From: Gnomoniopsis sp. IMI 355080
Lineage: Eukaryota > Ascomycota > Sordariomycetes > Diaporthales > Gnomoniaceae
Direction of reading: 5' to 3'
Assembly (NCBI GenBank): GCA_027946555.1
Contig: JAPEVC010000017.1
Span: forward strand, 1-64,000
DNA: 64,000 nt
This document shows positions 36,558 through 48,014 of the stretch, piece after piece (position 1 is the stretch's first letter; every line of letters begins with the position of its first letter). The translations under genes were made by a program, and so were the position numbers. Under the pieces are notes generated by a model. That model was not told where the DNA came from. It was given only the letters and a program-made list of their open reading frames with translations, and made no database searches.

Positions 36558-38261
36558 GCATTCAGGGGTTGGGATAGGTAGGATAATTTGTGTACGGTGC
36601 TAGCTTTTCATCGTGGTAATACGCATCAAGCGAGGGCGTTCTATGGATGCGTCTTGCCTTCTGGGGGAAAATTATATACGTATATAGTCATATGGGCAGT
36701 AGTGAGAGTTGGAACACAGTCCCTTATGTCTAATTCACTAATTTCTTTCAAGGTTTTACATAGCTGCCTGCATATTGCTGGCATATTCTCCATTTCGCGC
36801 CAAGCCTCCAGGTCTACACACCATGCAAGTGCCAAACCACCACATGAGTCGAGATGACCGTCCAATTCTCCGAGTCGAGATCCGATAATCCTCCACTAGG
36901 CTCAACCTCACGGCCTCACCATACTATCTCGTCTTTGATGCCCATATCACGGACATTGCGAGGGCCCCTTCTCAAAGTCCTCTCCGTCGCCCCTCCGTCC
37001 TGGTGATCCTAATCGGGAAACGCTATCGACCATTTGCGCAACGAGGACGCATTGTCGAAGTCGCTAGCATACATATAGAACCCCTGAGTGACACAATGGG
37101 CGAGACCGTCATAGAGTATTCATGGGGGGCAAGGGTTGGTAGGCCGCCACAGATTCGGTAGTCAGCAAGCTCACCGATATTCAGCGCGGCCACTTTACTC
37201 GATCAAGTCAAATAGGCCCTGAGAGTGACGTTTTCCCCCTTGCAGAAGCGTAGTCCCATGATCGTTGCTCAGGTAGGACTGGCAGGGTGAAGGACCTGTG
37301 ATAACTTGTTTTGCGAAATTTCTGGTCTTGCTGGGGTTTATTTCGGTTTTCCAGGCTCAAAAGAGCACAAAATAGGCTGCTAGTTCCTCTTGGCGTATAA
37401 CAATTACTTCACAGCGCACAGCATCAAGACACATTGGTCAGAAAGGCGTCCTGTACCTTCAACAAATTTGCATTTCTGGGGGGGGGGGACCAATCAATTT
37501 GAGAGGAAAGCCGCTGAGGGAGTCTCGACGTGTTCCGCCGGGCTGTCTAGACGCTTAGTTTAAATCTCCACATGGACGCGAGACTGCCGCGGTTGGAGCT
37601 CGCTTGCATGCTGTATTATGTACAAGGGGAAAGGCGTTAATTATGGAGTTTTGCGAAGAAGAGAAAAAATATCTTAGCGGACCTTTGAGGGTCCCAAACC
37701 CAAAGCCCGCTACAGTTCACCATACCGTGGGCTCTTGCCACTCAAATATGGAGTAGAATGCGGTAATACTATGTATGTGCATCTCAATTCGAGGAATCGA
37801 CTCCACTCTCACGATGAACGATCCGATACTCTCCAATGTAAATCGAATCTTTCCGGCGTGTTATGTCCGCGCGACCCACCTAATCGCATGGGCTGTCCCT
37901 TGCTGCGGATGCCTGTAACAACTCTTGTCCTCTGTCGTTCTCCCGCAATGGATCATCTCGGCAGAAACCTGGGGCCATCGAGAATTCAAACGAGAGGGGC
38001 GACGGGGCCCGGCACATTTGTTGCAACAAGGTGGTCAGGTCGCGACTCGTACTCGCAGGGGGACTAGGTGTGCCTCGTTTATTTCGCCTTGGCCAACTCT
38101 TATCTACAGCTTGTTGGCATGTGCGTTTTTGTCGCCAAAAATGTCTTTCCTCAAGGGAGGAAAAAAAAAAAAAAATGCTGTTACGTATGTATCAGCGGAT
38201 CTGATTAGAAGGATTCCAAGGTGTCGCTCATCTTTTGCGGCCCGGGCTGCAAAGCCCCAAG
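36558..38261. other. 1.7-kb intergenic region
   Basis: 3' flank of CSF1 and promoter of the GPCR gene. It contains an 11-G run (37478-37488) and a 15-A run (38161-38175), the latter about 90 bp before the GPCR ATG. No gene was recognised. Confidence 0.6.
38161..38175. repeat. Poly(A)15 tract upstream of the GPCR gene
   Basis: A homopolymer run of 15 A about 86 bp before the start codon, likely in the promoter or 5' UTR. Such poly(dA:dT) tracts exclude nucleosomes. Exact length may be affected by sequencing. Confidence 0.8.
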
Positions 38262-39939
38262 ATGGAGTGGACGGACGAGACTGGGTCCATTTCGCCGCTG
38301 CCGACAGAAGGTCGCACTTCGCAAAAGGTCATGGCCGTCTTTGGGCTACTTTCCACCACAGCAACAGCCTTGCTCTGGCTTCACATGACATACCGACTGT
38401 TGGCTTGGAAGCTGGAAGACGCGGGCTGGATCCGGAAGGCCGTTCGAGGGACATTACCATCATCATCATCAAACCCAAGGAGGAGAAAAGTACAAGAAGA
38501 AGAAGAAGAAGGAATCGATTTATCACTAGGTCTTCCTGAAAGCGCCTACCGACGAGCCAAAAGTGTACCCCAAGATCGAGGAGCACGCCCGCGAGCCGCG
38601 AGCTTGGGGACCAGCGGAGGACTATCATCCAGCACGACCGCACAATCCAACGGACCGAATCCGCTGCTCGTCCTCATCCACAGCCTGATCCTCTCCGACG
38701 TTTTTCTATCCGCGTGCTACCTGGAGAACATTGTATGGCTGCGGGAGAATGCTGTCTTTGTCGGTTCGACCTATTGCCATGCGCAGGGGTTGCTCGTGAG
38801 TTTTGGGTGCCTTTCGAGCAGTATGTTCTTGTGCTCGATGGCTCTTTATACATACCTCACCCTCACACATGGATACAAGCCACAAGGGCGGTTTGTTTTG
38901 GTCAACATTGTGCTAGTTTGGGTATTGTCATTGGTCTTGACATTCATTCCAACGCTCGGGGCCTTGGGAACGGACATTTGGGGAAGGAATAACCTCTGGG
39001 TATGTCTCTATAACAAAATCACATAGATTATAGGGAGATTTTGGGTGTTTTTTCCCCTTCATTTACAGCGAGGATAACTAACGTACATTTTGACAGTGCT
39101 GGATCAATAGACATTATTACCCATGGCGTCTGACAGTCTACATCCCAGGATTTGGCGCCCTAGGAGCAGCTTGCTTTCTACACGCACTCACCTTCTGGGG
39201 ATTATACAAAGACAAGCGATCAGCGCGCTTCATGCCTCCTGCGCTGAAGCGCTCCAACACCGAAACATCCCGCTCCTTTGCCGAACGACAGCAAAGCACA
39301 CGCTTGCGACCGTCCGGGCACCACCCGGCCTTTCTCATCTACCCGGTCGTCTTCACTCTCTGCTCGGCACCCGTCACGCTGGGCTCTGTCTTTGCCGTGA
39401 CCGAGAACAGCATCACCTTTATGGCCATATCGGGTCCTATCATGGCATTGACGGGACTTTTCGACACAATCTTGTGGAGCAGCACGATCCTGTTCAGCGA
39501 CGAGAAAACTATCAAGCAGACGGGACTCGACCGCTTCGCCGTCACGTCCGAGAGTCAGAGGCGGGCGTTGGGCAATCTGGTGTGGGTCCAAGGAGGAGGA
39601 GGCGGTGGTGGTGGTGGCCAGCACGCGGGCGATCTTGAGGGCGGCACCGGGCAACGACGCCAGAAAGCCGCCAAAAGGAACGGGCGACGAGACTGGTGGC
39701 CCACCAGGGGCGACTTGGAGTCCGATAGTAGAGAGCAGATCCGGCCCGTCGGTGACGTGGTGGACAAGGGGGTGCATGTAGAGACGGAAACCTCGGTGGT
39801 GGTGGAAGGGGCCTGGAAAGCATGGGATGATGATGATGGCGGTCTTCAGCCTCCTTATTTGGAGAGTCTGCCATTGAGGGACCTGGGTAAGGCATCAATT
39901 GCGAAAGAGACTAAATTCGTAGGCGAGAATCGTGATTGA
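38262..39939 (+). CDS. G-protein-coupled receptor, Git3/cAMP-receptor-like
   Basis: Two exons, 38262-38999 and 39097-39939, with a 97-nt GTATGT..AG intron (phase 0), give 526 residues. Seven hydrophobic segments are visible: about 24-46, 134-158, 174-198, 211-233, 258-279, and two in the 315-375 range. NPLLVLIHSLILSD marks TM2, Cys172 sits before TM3, and NNLWCWIN (residues 243-250, spanning the splice) is the second-extracellular-loop signature seen in fungal Git3/cAMP-receptor-like GPCRs. The first intracellular loop is unusually long (about 47-133) with Ser, Glu and Arg runs. The tail has a nine- or ten-Gly run and is otherwise disordered. Ligand unknown; the subclass is uncertain. Confidence 0.85.
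39588..39619. repeat. GGN trinucleotide repeat encoding poly-Gly in the GPCR tail
   Basis: Consecutive GGA, GGC and GGT codons encode about ten glycines in the cytoplasmic tail. Length variation would be in frame. Confidence 0.8.
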
Positions 39940-40933
39940 ATGCCCTGAAACTTGAAAATCGTTCGTATGCATAAAGCTGGTTGCATGTACCGTCGACGCC
40001 AACTGTGGCCCTGAAAGATTTCTACAGTGCAACATTCTGCAATGGTGGGTTGTGGCATTTTAGTGATGAATTTCGTTCAGGAGAAAGGCATGAAAGCAGC
40101 TTAAGTGGCCCGGTAGGTCTCGAGATCATTTTGACTTCATGTTAGAGTTTGTCATTTACATCTGACACATTTGGCCAGTATTGAAGGTATACCAAGGATA
40201 CTGCTTGAGCAAGAGTTCATCCGATGTACTTTAGTGCGTCGTATGTGGACACAAATGTGGAAGGCAACATATATAGTCCACCAGTAGCATCATCATTATC
40301 AGACAAGATTACATATATAGCTATATACTTTTTTCTCTTAAATAAAAAGATGAAAATCCAGGGAAAGAAGCGAGACGGAGAGAGAGGGAAGAGATAATTA
40401 AGGGAAAATTTCAAGTAAGCAAGGTCATTAAGCTAAAGAACCTCATACTCAAGTTATGTTCTATAGCAAGTAGGAATGCAAACTTTGCGAACATCATAAG
40501 CTCGGCATGATTCTCACAATGTCTGAGTCTCGATTGAGATGAAGGAAAACTTAAACCTGTGCATGGAAACTGGAAAAGCAACTTTGCAGCAACACTTGTT
40601 CACAAGCTGGAAGGTAGTAACACAAAGTGCGCCCCTTGTTGTAAAAATCAACTTCATTCTGCCCGCGCTCAAGTTCCCTTGCATTTAGTAAAGCATAGAA
40701 GTTATGAAAGTGGGACTTGATTACTTTGTCTGTATTGCGACTAGAAAAACAAATTGGTATCATATATCATCACAACGATCCATCCTGATTCCTTTCCAAA
40801 CAACTCTGAAAGTACCTTCTAACGGAATGCCATGACGAGTGGCGGGGTATAATGCGTCAACGCCTCAAACAATGGAATTGTCCCACAAGCAACCTCTTTA
40901 TCCGGTCTGTACCCTTCTTCGCTCCACGAGGGT
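39940..40933. other. 994-bp convergent region between two receptor genes
   Basis: AT-rich, with a TATATATAGCTATATAC patch near 40312-40328. It must hold both terminators. No gene was seen. Confidence 0.6.
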
Positions 40934-42587
40934 CTAGTCTCGCGTGAGACCACCAACGTCGTCATTACTTGACCTGCTCCCGCTGTCGTATGGTGGCGGA
41001 TCCGAACCTTGTCGGTCCTCCGGTAGAATTGGCTGGGGCACTTCTGTGCCTGGTGATATAGCTGGTGAAATGCTGCTCAGCTCCATGGATGCCAAGTCAC
41101 AGTCTTCCCGTGGCGCACCGTTGGTTTTCCTCGTAGCGGTCGTTTTACTACTGGATTTGCGGCCCCAAAATCCCTCTAGATCCTGCAGCAGCGCCTGTGA
41201 GCCTCTCAAGAGGCCACCGGCGCTCGCGTAAGCGGCTGAGGGAGGCGACGTGGGCCCTCTGCTAGACAGTGTGGTCTCTCTCCTCATGACACTTGAATCC
41301 CCAGACTCTTCTTCATCTAGTAGTCCACCTACATCGAAGAAAGATACTTTCTTGGGGCCGCCGCTGTTCGGTGCGTCAGACGAGGGTAGACTGTCTCTCC
41401 TGGCTCTGGCTTCCTCAAAATTCCAATTATGAATGTTAAAAGTCTTCAGTGGTGCCACCGGTCCCGCGGGCATGGCCTGGGCAGGTCGGGCCTCAGGGTC
41501 ATCCCAGCTACTCCTCAAAGCCTTGGGCACGTTGAAACCAACGTCCCTGAATAAATCATCGTCGCTTCCCCAGGCACGCTCAGCCACAGTCGGTCTCCTA
41601 GACCCCGGTGGGTGGTCGCTTTCAGTGCCGACCCCGGATTCGCCCGCAATAGACCCATATTTGAATCTACGTTTTTTCAGACCTCTATCCCTCACGAAGG
41701 ATCCAAGGACCAGGGCGTTGGCGACGGCGGTTGCAACAAGCAATTCGATAGACGCTAGTAGAGACCGCAGTTGTTGGCTACCGTGAGCTTGGATGACGTT
41801 TGGAATTCGGTAGAGGGTTACGACGCAGACGAGGAGAGACATAGAAAAGAGGAGGACCAGTTGTATTTTTCGGGTCAAGGGCATCGAGCTCGTGATGATG
41901 AGAGGTACGGGTAGTGCGACCAAAAGGATGTCTGTCAATACGTTGCATATGCCGTTGATGAGAAGGTTGGCGTAGCCTTGTCGGCACTGCCCTCCCGGAT
42001 CGGGTATAACCTGCCAGTAGTGAGAGAATGGCCGGCACTCTGCAAGATCGCTGATGACGATAGCGAGAAAAGTTGCGACGAGGATACATCGCATAGCTAT
42101 GACACCATTTTGGTAGGCTTTGGACCACGTGAGTCCTGAGAGTCGGTTGAAGAACTCGAGGATAGTATTCTTCAGCATCCAAAGTCTACATTTGGAAAAT
42201 CAGCGCCCATAGATAATTGAATGAGAAAATAAGAGTTGAATTCATTACTCACGTCGCGCTGTAGAAGATCCGGCTCGCGAGAACCAAACCGCTACCAATT
42301 GCTCTCCTTCGGACTTCCTCGGCGGAGGGACTTATACCTGAGAAATCGGCGTTGTTGGTGCCGAATACCAGTATCACATGCACGAGAGCCATGCGTATGT
42401 AAAGAGGAATGAGACAGAGCAATGCTGTCTTGTCCTCGGTGAAGAGCTTTTCGGAACGAATGAAGCGGCCGGCCACGCGTGCGAGGATGATTGCGCTAGA
42501 AAAGAGGGTGGCCCACCAACATACCAAGATAGTCGGCTTGATGTGGAACCATTGTAAGTGCTCGGGAGCGTCAGAGTAGAGCGTCAT
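40934..42587 (-). CDS. Pth11-like fungal rhodopsin-fold membrane receptor
   Basis: Two minus-strand exons, 42587-42253 and 42185-40934, with a 67-nt GTGAGT..AG intron (phase 2), give 528 residues. About seven hydrophobic segments occupy residues 15-315. The ECRPFSHYWQVIPDPGGQC block and the LLVALPVPLI...KIQLVLLFSMSLLVC pattern are typical of the ascomycete Pth11-related rhodopsin-domain family. Residues after about 320 form a long Ser/Pro/Asp-rich cytoplasmic tail with many potential phosphosites. Pth11 itself senses surface cues in Magnaporthe; most relatives have no known ligand. The first exon lacks a CFEM domain. The gene is convergent with the neighbouring GPCR. Confidence 0.85.
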
Positions 42588-44497
42588 GTTGGAGTGTGAT
42601 AATGAGCGTGGCCGTTGGATGGTATATACTGGCCACGCCCGTCAGCCTCCATGGAGGGACGAGCGGGGAGATGAGGGTGCTTCAATGATGTACTGTGTCA
42701 CAAGTGACGAGGCTGAAATTATTCTGGAGGATGGGACATTGAAGTGTTGAGAAACTGAAGGCGTAGTCAAGGACAAGTGGGAACAGGCTCCGGACGCAAG
42801 GCAATTATGATGGGATGTTCGGAGAATAATTTCCTTGATGGTGACTTAAGATGTGGATGCTGTGACGTCCCCCAAGTGTTGCGGCGCCGACAATACAGCA
42901 GCTTCCGCGGTCTTAATCTTCGAGTTCTATGGCACTTCGAAAACATGGGTGTGCTTTCTCAGCAGTGGTGGTCTGGAAAGTTTGACAAGCCAGAGGGATG
43001 ACGATTGTGAAGAATTTCGACTTAATCTCGCGTGTCCAAGGCCTGATGTCGTCGCAACAGGGGTCCGCGCCTTGCAGAGTCAACTGCAATCAGTGTCCGG
43101 ATTTGGACAGTCAGTTCAAAGTGTGGTGGAAATGGTTCGGCAAGTGTCGCGCCCGTGGATTGTCTGGACAATGTGAGTCAGGAACACTTGTATTGTTTGC
43201 TGTCGATGAAGAATGTGTAATACGAGTCTTGGACCTGGTGAGATGTGAGGAAATGGAGGGCAAGTGAGAACACGACAGAGTTACGGGAAGCGGAAGGGAA
43301 CGGAAGGAGGACCTGGACACATGCCAAGTGGAAATCAAAATAGACAAAAAGGAAGGAACGAGCACAGGACCGGGAGGTTCCTTCAGCGCGGCAGAGATAC
43401 CAAGATACCATAGCTGCCTGGGCAAGAAATGAACTACCAGACCCAAGTCGATGCAACGGCACGGCGATATCGACCCGGTTCGGTGAGCGGAAGGAATACT
43501 TGATACCTGTGTGACCTACCTTGGCTGCTTGGGTACCTACTTAGTGGGCTGCCTAAGGTGGGCAGGGAGCCCCCCAGATGACCCAGATGTGATCGGTGCA
43601 TGGGTGGAGGCGACGGAAGCGATCATAAGGCTAGCGTACCACTGAAGATTGGTGGTAGCAACCAGGACTGAGTACCAAGATTTGCACAGCCTGACGGCGG
43701 CGACGTGGGGGATGGCACCCCGGATTGAACTCGGCAAAGTCTGCCTATCAGCAGCCAACACTAACGCAGTACTGCGAGGCGAATCCTGGCGTCTTGGAGG
43801 GAGGAATAAAGTCCAACTGCAGAGAAACAGGTCTCTTTGCTGACAGATCTACTATGTAATACGCAGTACCCGAATACGTGTGCAGGAACATCGTTATCTT
43901 GTTTGCAGTCATGCCAATCATGCAATACGTCCCCAGGTTGGGAGATGATGTGTAAAAGCAGCCGTTGATGACCTCACTTTTATTAGCACCGCCCTACCCA
44001 CTGAGCCGCGCCAGGATTGCTGTGCCACGTGGGAACTTGCCTGAAAGAGGACCAAATTGAGTGAGCTTTGACGGAGAAGCTACTGGCCATTCCATTTGTT
44101 TCAAGTGGAGGTCCAACTACGACAGATGCTGATGGGCTGGCTGTGGTTTTCCCAGTTTCCATGACATGACGATCCAAATGGTCGGGTCCTCTGTGCGTCA
44201 GGGTGGGTCGCTGCAAGTGTCAAGACAGCATGGAAGACAGGCAAGGATCCAAGCTCATTCCCCTTTGAGAAACTCTAATTTACTATAGGACAGGCCCAAC
44301 ACCATCTTCTTATACCGAACTTTATCAATGCGAAGCCCAACCGAAATTGGACTCCTGTTTTGAGGTCATACGCCTGTAAGTACAAGACAAATACCTAGAT
44401 AAGTTGATGAGAGGCTGTCAGCAGAGACGCTCTACCACGCAGCGTTCCTGTCGCAAATACTGTTATCACAAATCTTGACCGCTCACCTCAACGATAA

Positions 44498-44530
44498 CTA
44501 CCTACCTACCTAGTAGGTACCTATCTAAAT
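44498..44530. repeat. ACCT/TAGGT repeat-palindrome patch
   Basis: Three direct CTAC units run into CCTAGTAGGTACCTATC, creating overlapping inverted words. It belongs to the same short GGTACC/TAGGTA family seen at other intergenic places in the window. Confidence 0.6.
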
Positions 44531-44600
44531 CACTATCTGCAGTGCTAGCTTCACCTGAGTCAGCGGCGAACCCGAGTGGCTATGACACTACTGCGATAGA

Positions 44601-44626
44601 ACGGTACCGTACCCGTGCCGTACCGT
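44601..44626. repeat. Inverted repeat ACGGTAC...GTACCGT
   Basis: A 7-bp inverted repeat with a 12-nt spacer. The left arm is itself part of the 10-bp palindrome ACGGTACCGT. Confidence 0.6.
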
Positions 44627-44655
44627 CAAGTGACTTGCCCAGCCCAGCCCGCTTC

Positions 44656-44675
44656 TTGTCTACCTAGGTAGACAA
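44656..44675. repeat. Perfect 20-bp palindrome centred on CCTAGG
   Basis: TTGTCTACCT is followed directly by its reverse complement AGGTAGACAA with no spacer. It may be a dimeric factor site or a chance cruciform-forming sequence. Confidence 0.75.
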
Positions 44676-46499
44676 TCGACCAAGGTATCCGTACGCCTCC
44701 AAACCTTCCCAACGGCTCGGATTCATCCAATATCCAATCCCCAAGTTGTGTCCAGGAAGAACCCAGTAGTAATGTCCCAGCCCCCACCTGCAAGCGCGTT
44801 TACCACATCGGACTGCATACTCGTATTCTATATCAGCTATACATAGTACACGTACTCTATCGAAGTTGAGATCACACAGATGAGGGAAAGTCATGTGGAA
44901 GTGTATAGATGCTATAGAGTGATACGCTACGCTACATCTGCTATACTGTGAACCCGGACGACATGTTCAGCCGCGAAAAGGCAATCTGGAACCCTATAAC
45001 CCATCAACCGCCTTGGTCAGCACAGGCTCCGCTGGATTGTAACGGTCGTCTATCGGCTTGGCTCGTGGGGACACGGCTCGAAGAAACCTACTCTCATAGA
45101 AGCCAATTGCAACCTGGCAATCAAACCTGCCTTTGCAAAGACTGATTATTTCAGGGTCCAATTACACTATTACGTTTCGTCACTGGTGACTTTTCCATCA
45201 CCGCATTTTGTATGTGACCCCCCCCTCTCTTTTCCCCCAACGTCCTTCACCCCTCGTGGCGATCACATGCGCACCCTGCCCCCCGATTGCGAATTGGGCT
45301 TAGAATGCATGCCGCAATGCCTGCGCAAGGCGTGGCGCTGGCGTGACCCAAACACCTTCCTATACAGGCTTACAGCCTCAATACGACCTGACCTGCTGGG
45401 CCACGTCTCCGGCCTTATCAATTTACATCATCACACACGTGTACCTTTGTGCTGTAGCAAAAGTACTGCAGGTACTTGGCATATGCATATACCATGCACC
45501 CCATTCAAGCCACTCATCCCCTCACTGGTGCGCGGACCGCCTTTTGCAATTAACACACGCGGCTGTTTCTACACGAGCATCGGGTTGTTTCCCCGAATTC
45601 AAAGAGCCACATAATCAGCTCATACCAAAAATGGGCCTCGGATTTTGCTGCAGCCATTGCCTAATTCTGACTTGAAGGTGAGCCTCAAATCACAGCATTC
45701 ATTGCACTCAAGATCGGTCTCCGACGGGGGAAAATTCTTGCAATGATCGGCTGCCACCCCAGGAAACCCGTAACATGAGGTAGATCTCGGCCCTCGCGGT
45801 CATGACGGACCGACCGATACAAAGGCAAGATGACTGACCTATCGCGCAGCCTGAAGCAGCGGATAGAAAATGCCTCTGCATGTTGCAACCTTCTTCTCAT
45901 GCGACGTACATGAAGGTTTTCCCAACTTCCTCAAAGCTCTCAGCCTTGATTGTGGAGCGTAGGGAAGTGCCGGTTCCGAGGCTAACGTTTTCCCTTCGTT
46001 AGAGTTGGCGGATGGCATGGCATGCCTTGCGTCCAAAGAAGTACCTATGCAGTCCGGCAGAACTTTGAGGAACTGTGCCATAGGTCGATAGTGTTGACCC
46101 ATTCTTGAATCTTGACTTTTGCCAGTGAGCAACCAATCCCTGCCAATAAAGTTCACCTACTTTCCTTCCATGGAGCTACCTGGTCGCCGATGAGACTGTG
46201 AATGTGATTGATTACCAGGAGACCTTGCAGTCAGTGGCCTGGCCAGTGGTTATGTATTGTGCATTTCTTCCTTTGTCGTGCGTACAAAACGAGCATTGTA
46301 CCTAGGCTGAATTATCGACTTCGAATGGTATCATGGGGATTTCAATCTTCTCGAAAAGAGACCGAACAGCAAGCAACTGGCCTTCATTTGCTACAAGAAT
46401 CTTTCCACCAAGCAATTGGTAACGTCAAGAGAACAGCGTAGATGTACTGTACAAACGTACGCTCGCTGAGCAAATTACTCGTATGCCAGCCCTAATTGA

Positions 46500-47465
46500 T
46501 CATGGCCATAGCTCAACCTTTTCCCATTCGCCCTCAATCACACCGCCAGCCTTCGTTGCCTTCGCCCCAGCCCCAACGTAGGTATATAGCCACCTCCTCT
46601 GGTCTGCCGGATCACTCAGATCTACCAGATCCACTTCCTCTGGCACAATCACCACGACCCGAAAGTTCTTCCGCGCAACCTCATCCTCAAGCAGCTCATC
46701 CCCCACCTTCTGCCCGAGCCCCTCCCCCTCGCCGGGGTCGTTGGCCCTCGGCGTCCCAGGCGAGGGATTCTTAAAACTCCCTCGCATCCCGGGGCTCAAA
46801 TTCCCAAAATGCCCCACGATTTCCCTTTCCCAATCCCACTCGCCGCTCTCTTCGCCACCCGCCGTCTTCCGCATCCTGGCCTTCAACGCCTCCCGCACGG
46901 CTTTTGCTCCCGCGCTCTCCCCGCCTACATCCCCTGGCGCAAGCACCCACGCGTGCCCACGGATGCGCCACTGCGTCTGTGTGGGCACGGCCCACCACAT
47001 TGCCTCGACGGGGCCGCCGCCGCCAGAGCCCTTGCTGGCAGCAGCAGCAGTAGTCTCGGATGGAGAAGAAGAGAATATCTCGGGAACTTTGGCCATGCGC
47101 GCGTCGGTCGTGAGGACAGGTAGGTCGCTTTCGTAGACGCCCTCGGGATTACGCGGGGCCTTGTTCTTTTCATTTGGAGGCAGCTGTCCCCAGAGGCCCC
47201 GGTAGATGCAGGTCCGGCCGCGGGGGAGGGCGTCGTTGGAGGTGGAAGTGGAATGCAGTGAGGTAAATGTGAAGGCGGGCTGGTCCATTTGCTTAATATC
47301 AGAGAGAAATTGAGCACGCCAGGGGGCGGCGGCTGTTGTTTTTGACTGTGCTGATGAGGTGGCCATTGTCGTGGTGTGTTGTTTTGCAATCGAGAGTGTT
47401 GGTGTAGAAGGCGTCAAAGGAGATATGGCCTTGAGTATGGCGTGGAGTCGTAAGCAGGGTGTCAT
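46500..47465 (-). CDS. FMN-binding pyridoxamine-phosphate-oxidase-like protein (Alr4036 family)
   Basis: Intronless, 321 residues from the ATG at 47465 or 288 from an internal ATG at 47366. The core begins APWRAQFLSDIKQM, then FTFTSLHSTS, PRGRTCIYRGLWGQLP and MWWAVPTQTQWRIRG, the pattern of the PNPOx-related Alr4036 FMN-binding domain. It ends with WLYTYVGAGAKATKA. Ser/Gly-rich insertions at about 140-160 and 215-270 are typical fungal loops. The first 33 residues lack acids and contain Arg, Lys, Ser and Thr, so the longer start could be a mitochondrial presequence. The physiological substrate is unknown; FMN-dependent redox activity is inferred. Confidence 0.85.
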   Translation of the reverse strand: MTPCLRLHAILKAISPLTPSTPTLSIAKQHTTTMATSSAQSKTTAAAPWRAQFLSDIKQMDQPAFTFTSLHSTSTSNDALPRGRTCIYRGLWGQLPPNEKNKAPRNPEGVYESDLPVLTTDARMAKVPEIFSSSPSETTAAAASKGSGGGGPVEAMWWAVPTQTQWRIRGHAWVLAPGDVGGESAGAKAVREALKARMRKTAGGEESGEWDWEREIVGHFGNLSPGMRGSFKNPSPGTPRANDPGEGEGLGQKVGDELLEDEVARKNFRVVVIVPEEVDLVDLSDPADQRRWLYTYVGAGAKATKAGGVIEGEWEKVELWP

Positions 47466-48014
47466 TTAGCCTTGGGCTCAAGATAAATAATCAACAGTAG
47501 GGAAAAGTTGGCTCGTTTATAAGTTTTGGGGGTAAACGTTTTGAGGCTCTACTGCGGGATGGCTTAGGTACCTGTAAGGTAGTTTGATGATTCATGAGTG
47601 GTGTGACGTCGTCTTGCGTACACAGAAGGGTACTTTATAGATGAGACTACAATTGTGAGCAGAACGACATACTTGATATTGACATAAAATAAAGGAAGAC
47701 TATCTCTAATTCTGGAAATTAAGACCAGGGCAGCTGAAAAGCCTCACTTTTCGCAATGTTGCTGGCCATAAATCAGCAAGAGCTTCATTCACATGTTGAG
47801 TTGAATTGGAAAAGAGCTTAGTAAAGTGTGAGGGGTGTTGTTAGCAGGCAGGTCACCCCTGCCCAGCCCCAGCCCCACAAGTCTTATCGGGGAACCTTAT
47901 CGCGAGACTCAAGGTCGAAAAGTTGAATCCAGATTCAGATGTTTCTGAACTTCAAAAAAGCACAACTACCTCTCCTTCCCTGTCAATACCACATAAGGAG
48001 CCAGTTTCATCAGA
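47466..48014. other. 549-bp divergent promoter (Alr4036-type / NCL1)
   Basis: Shared upstream region. It contains a TTAGGTACCTGTAAGGTAG patch at 47564-47582. Nothing else was recognised. Confidence 0.6.

Larger units (their letters stand above)
42588..46499. other. 3.9-kb gene-free stretch
   Basis: The longest gap in the window, upstream of the Pth11-like gene and downstream of the Alr4036-type gene. ORFs up to 142 codons occur but have no coherent composition or domain. A palindrome cluster at 44498-44675 is the most structured part. It could contain a noncoding RNA, a rapidly evolving small-protein gene with several introns, or just a long promoter. Confidence 0.5.

Noticed and set aside
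38262..42587. Receptor pair as part of a secondary-metabolite cluster
   Set aside because: No synthase, P450, transporter or pathway regulator is nearby.
42777..43267. Overlapping small ORFs upstream of the Pth11-like gene
   Set aside because: Three frames are open at once with unrelated composition, which is typical of non-coding DNA.
43701..43790. B-box-like GAGTTCAATCC on the minus strand as a possible tRNA
   Set aside because: The T stem does not pair and no A box or acceptor stem could be found; no other tRNA candidate was convincing.
45186..45614. 142-codon plus-strand ORF
   Set aside because: Low-complexity Pro/His/Cys-rich translation, overlapped by another frame and without any recognisable domain.
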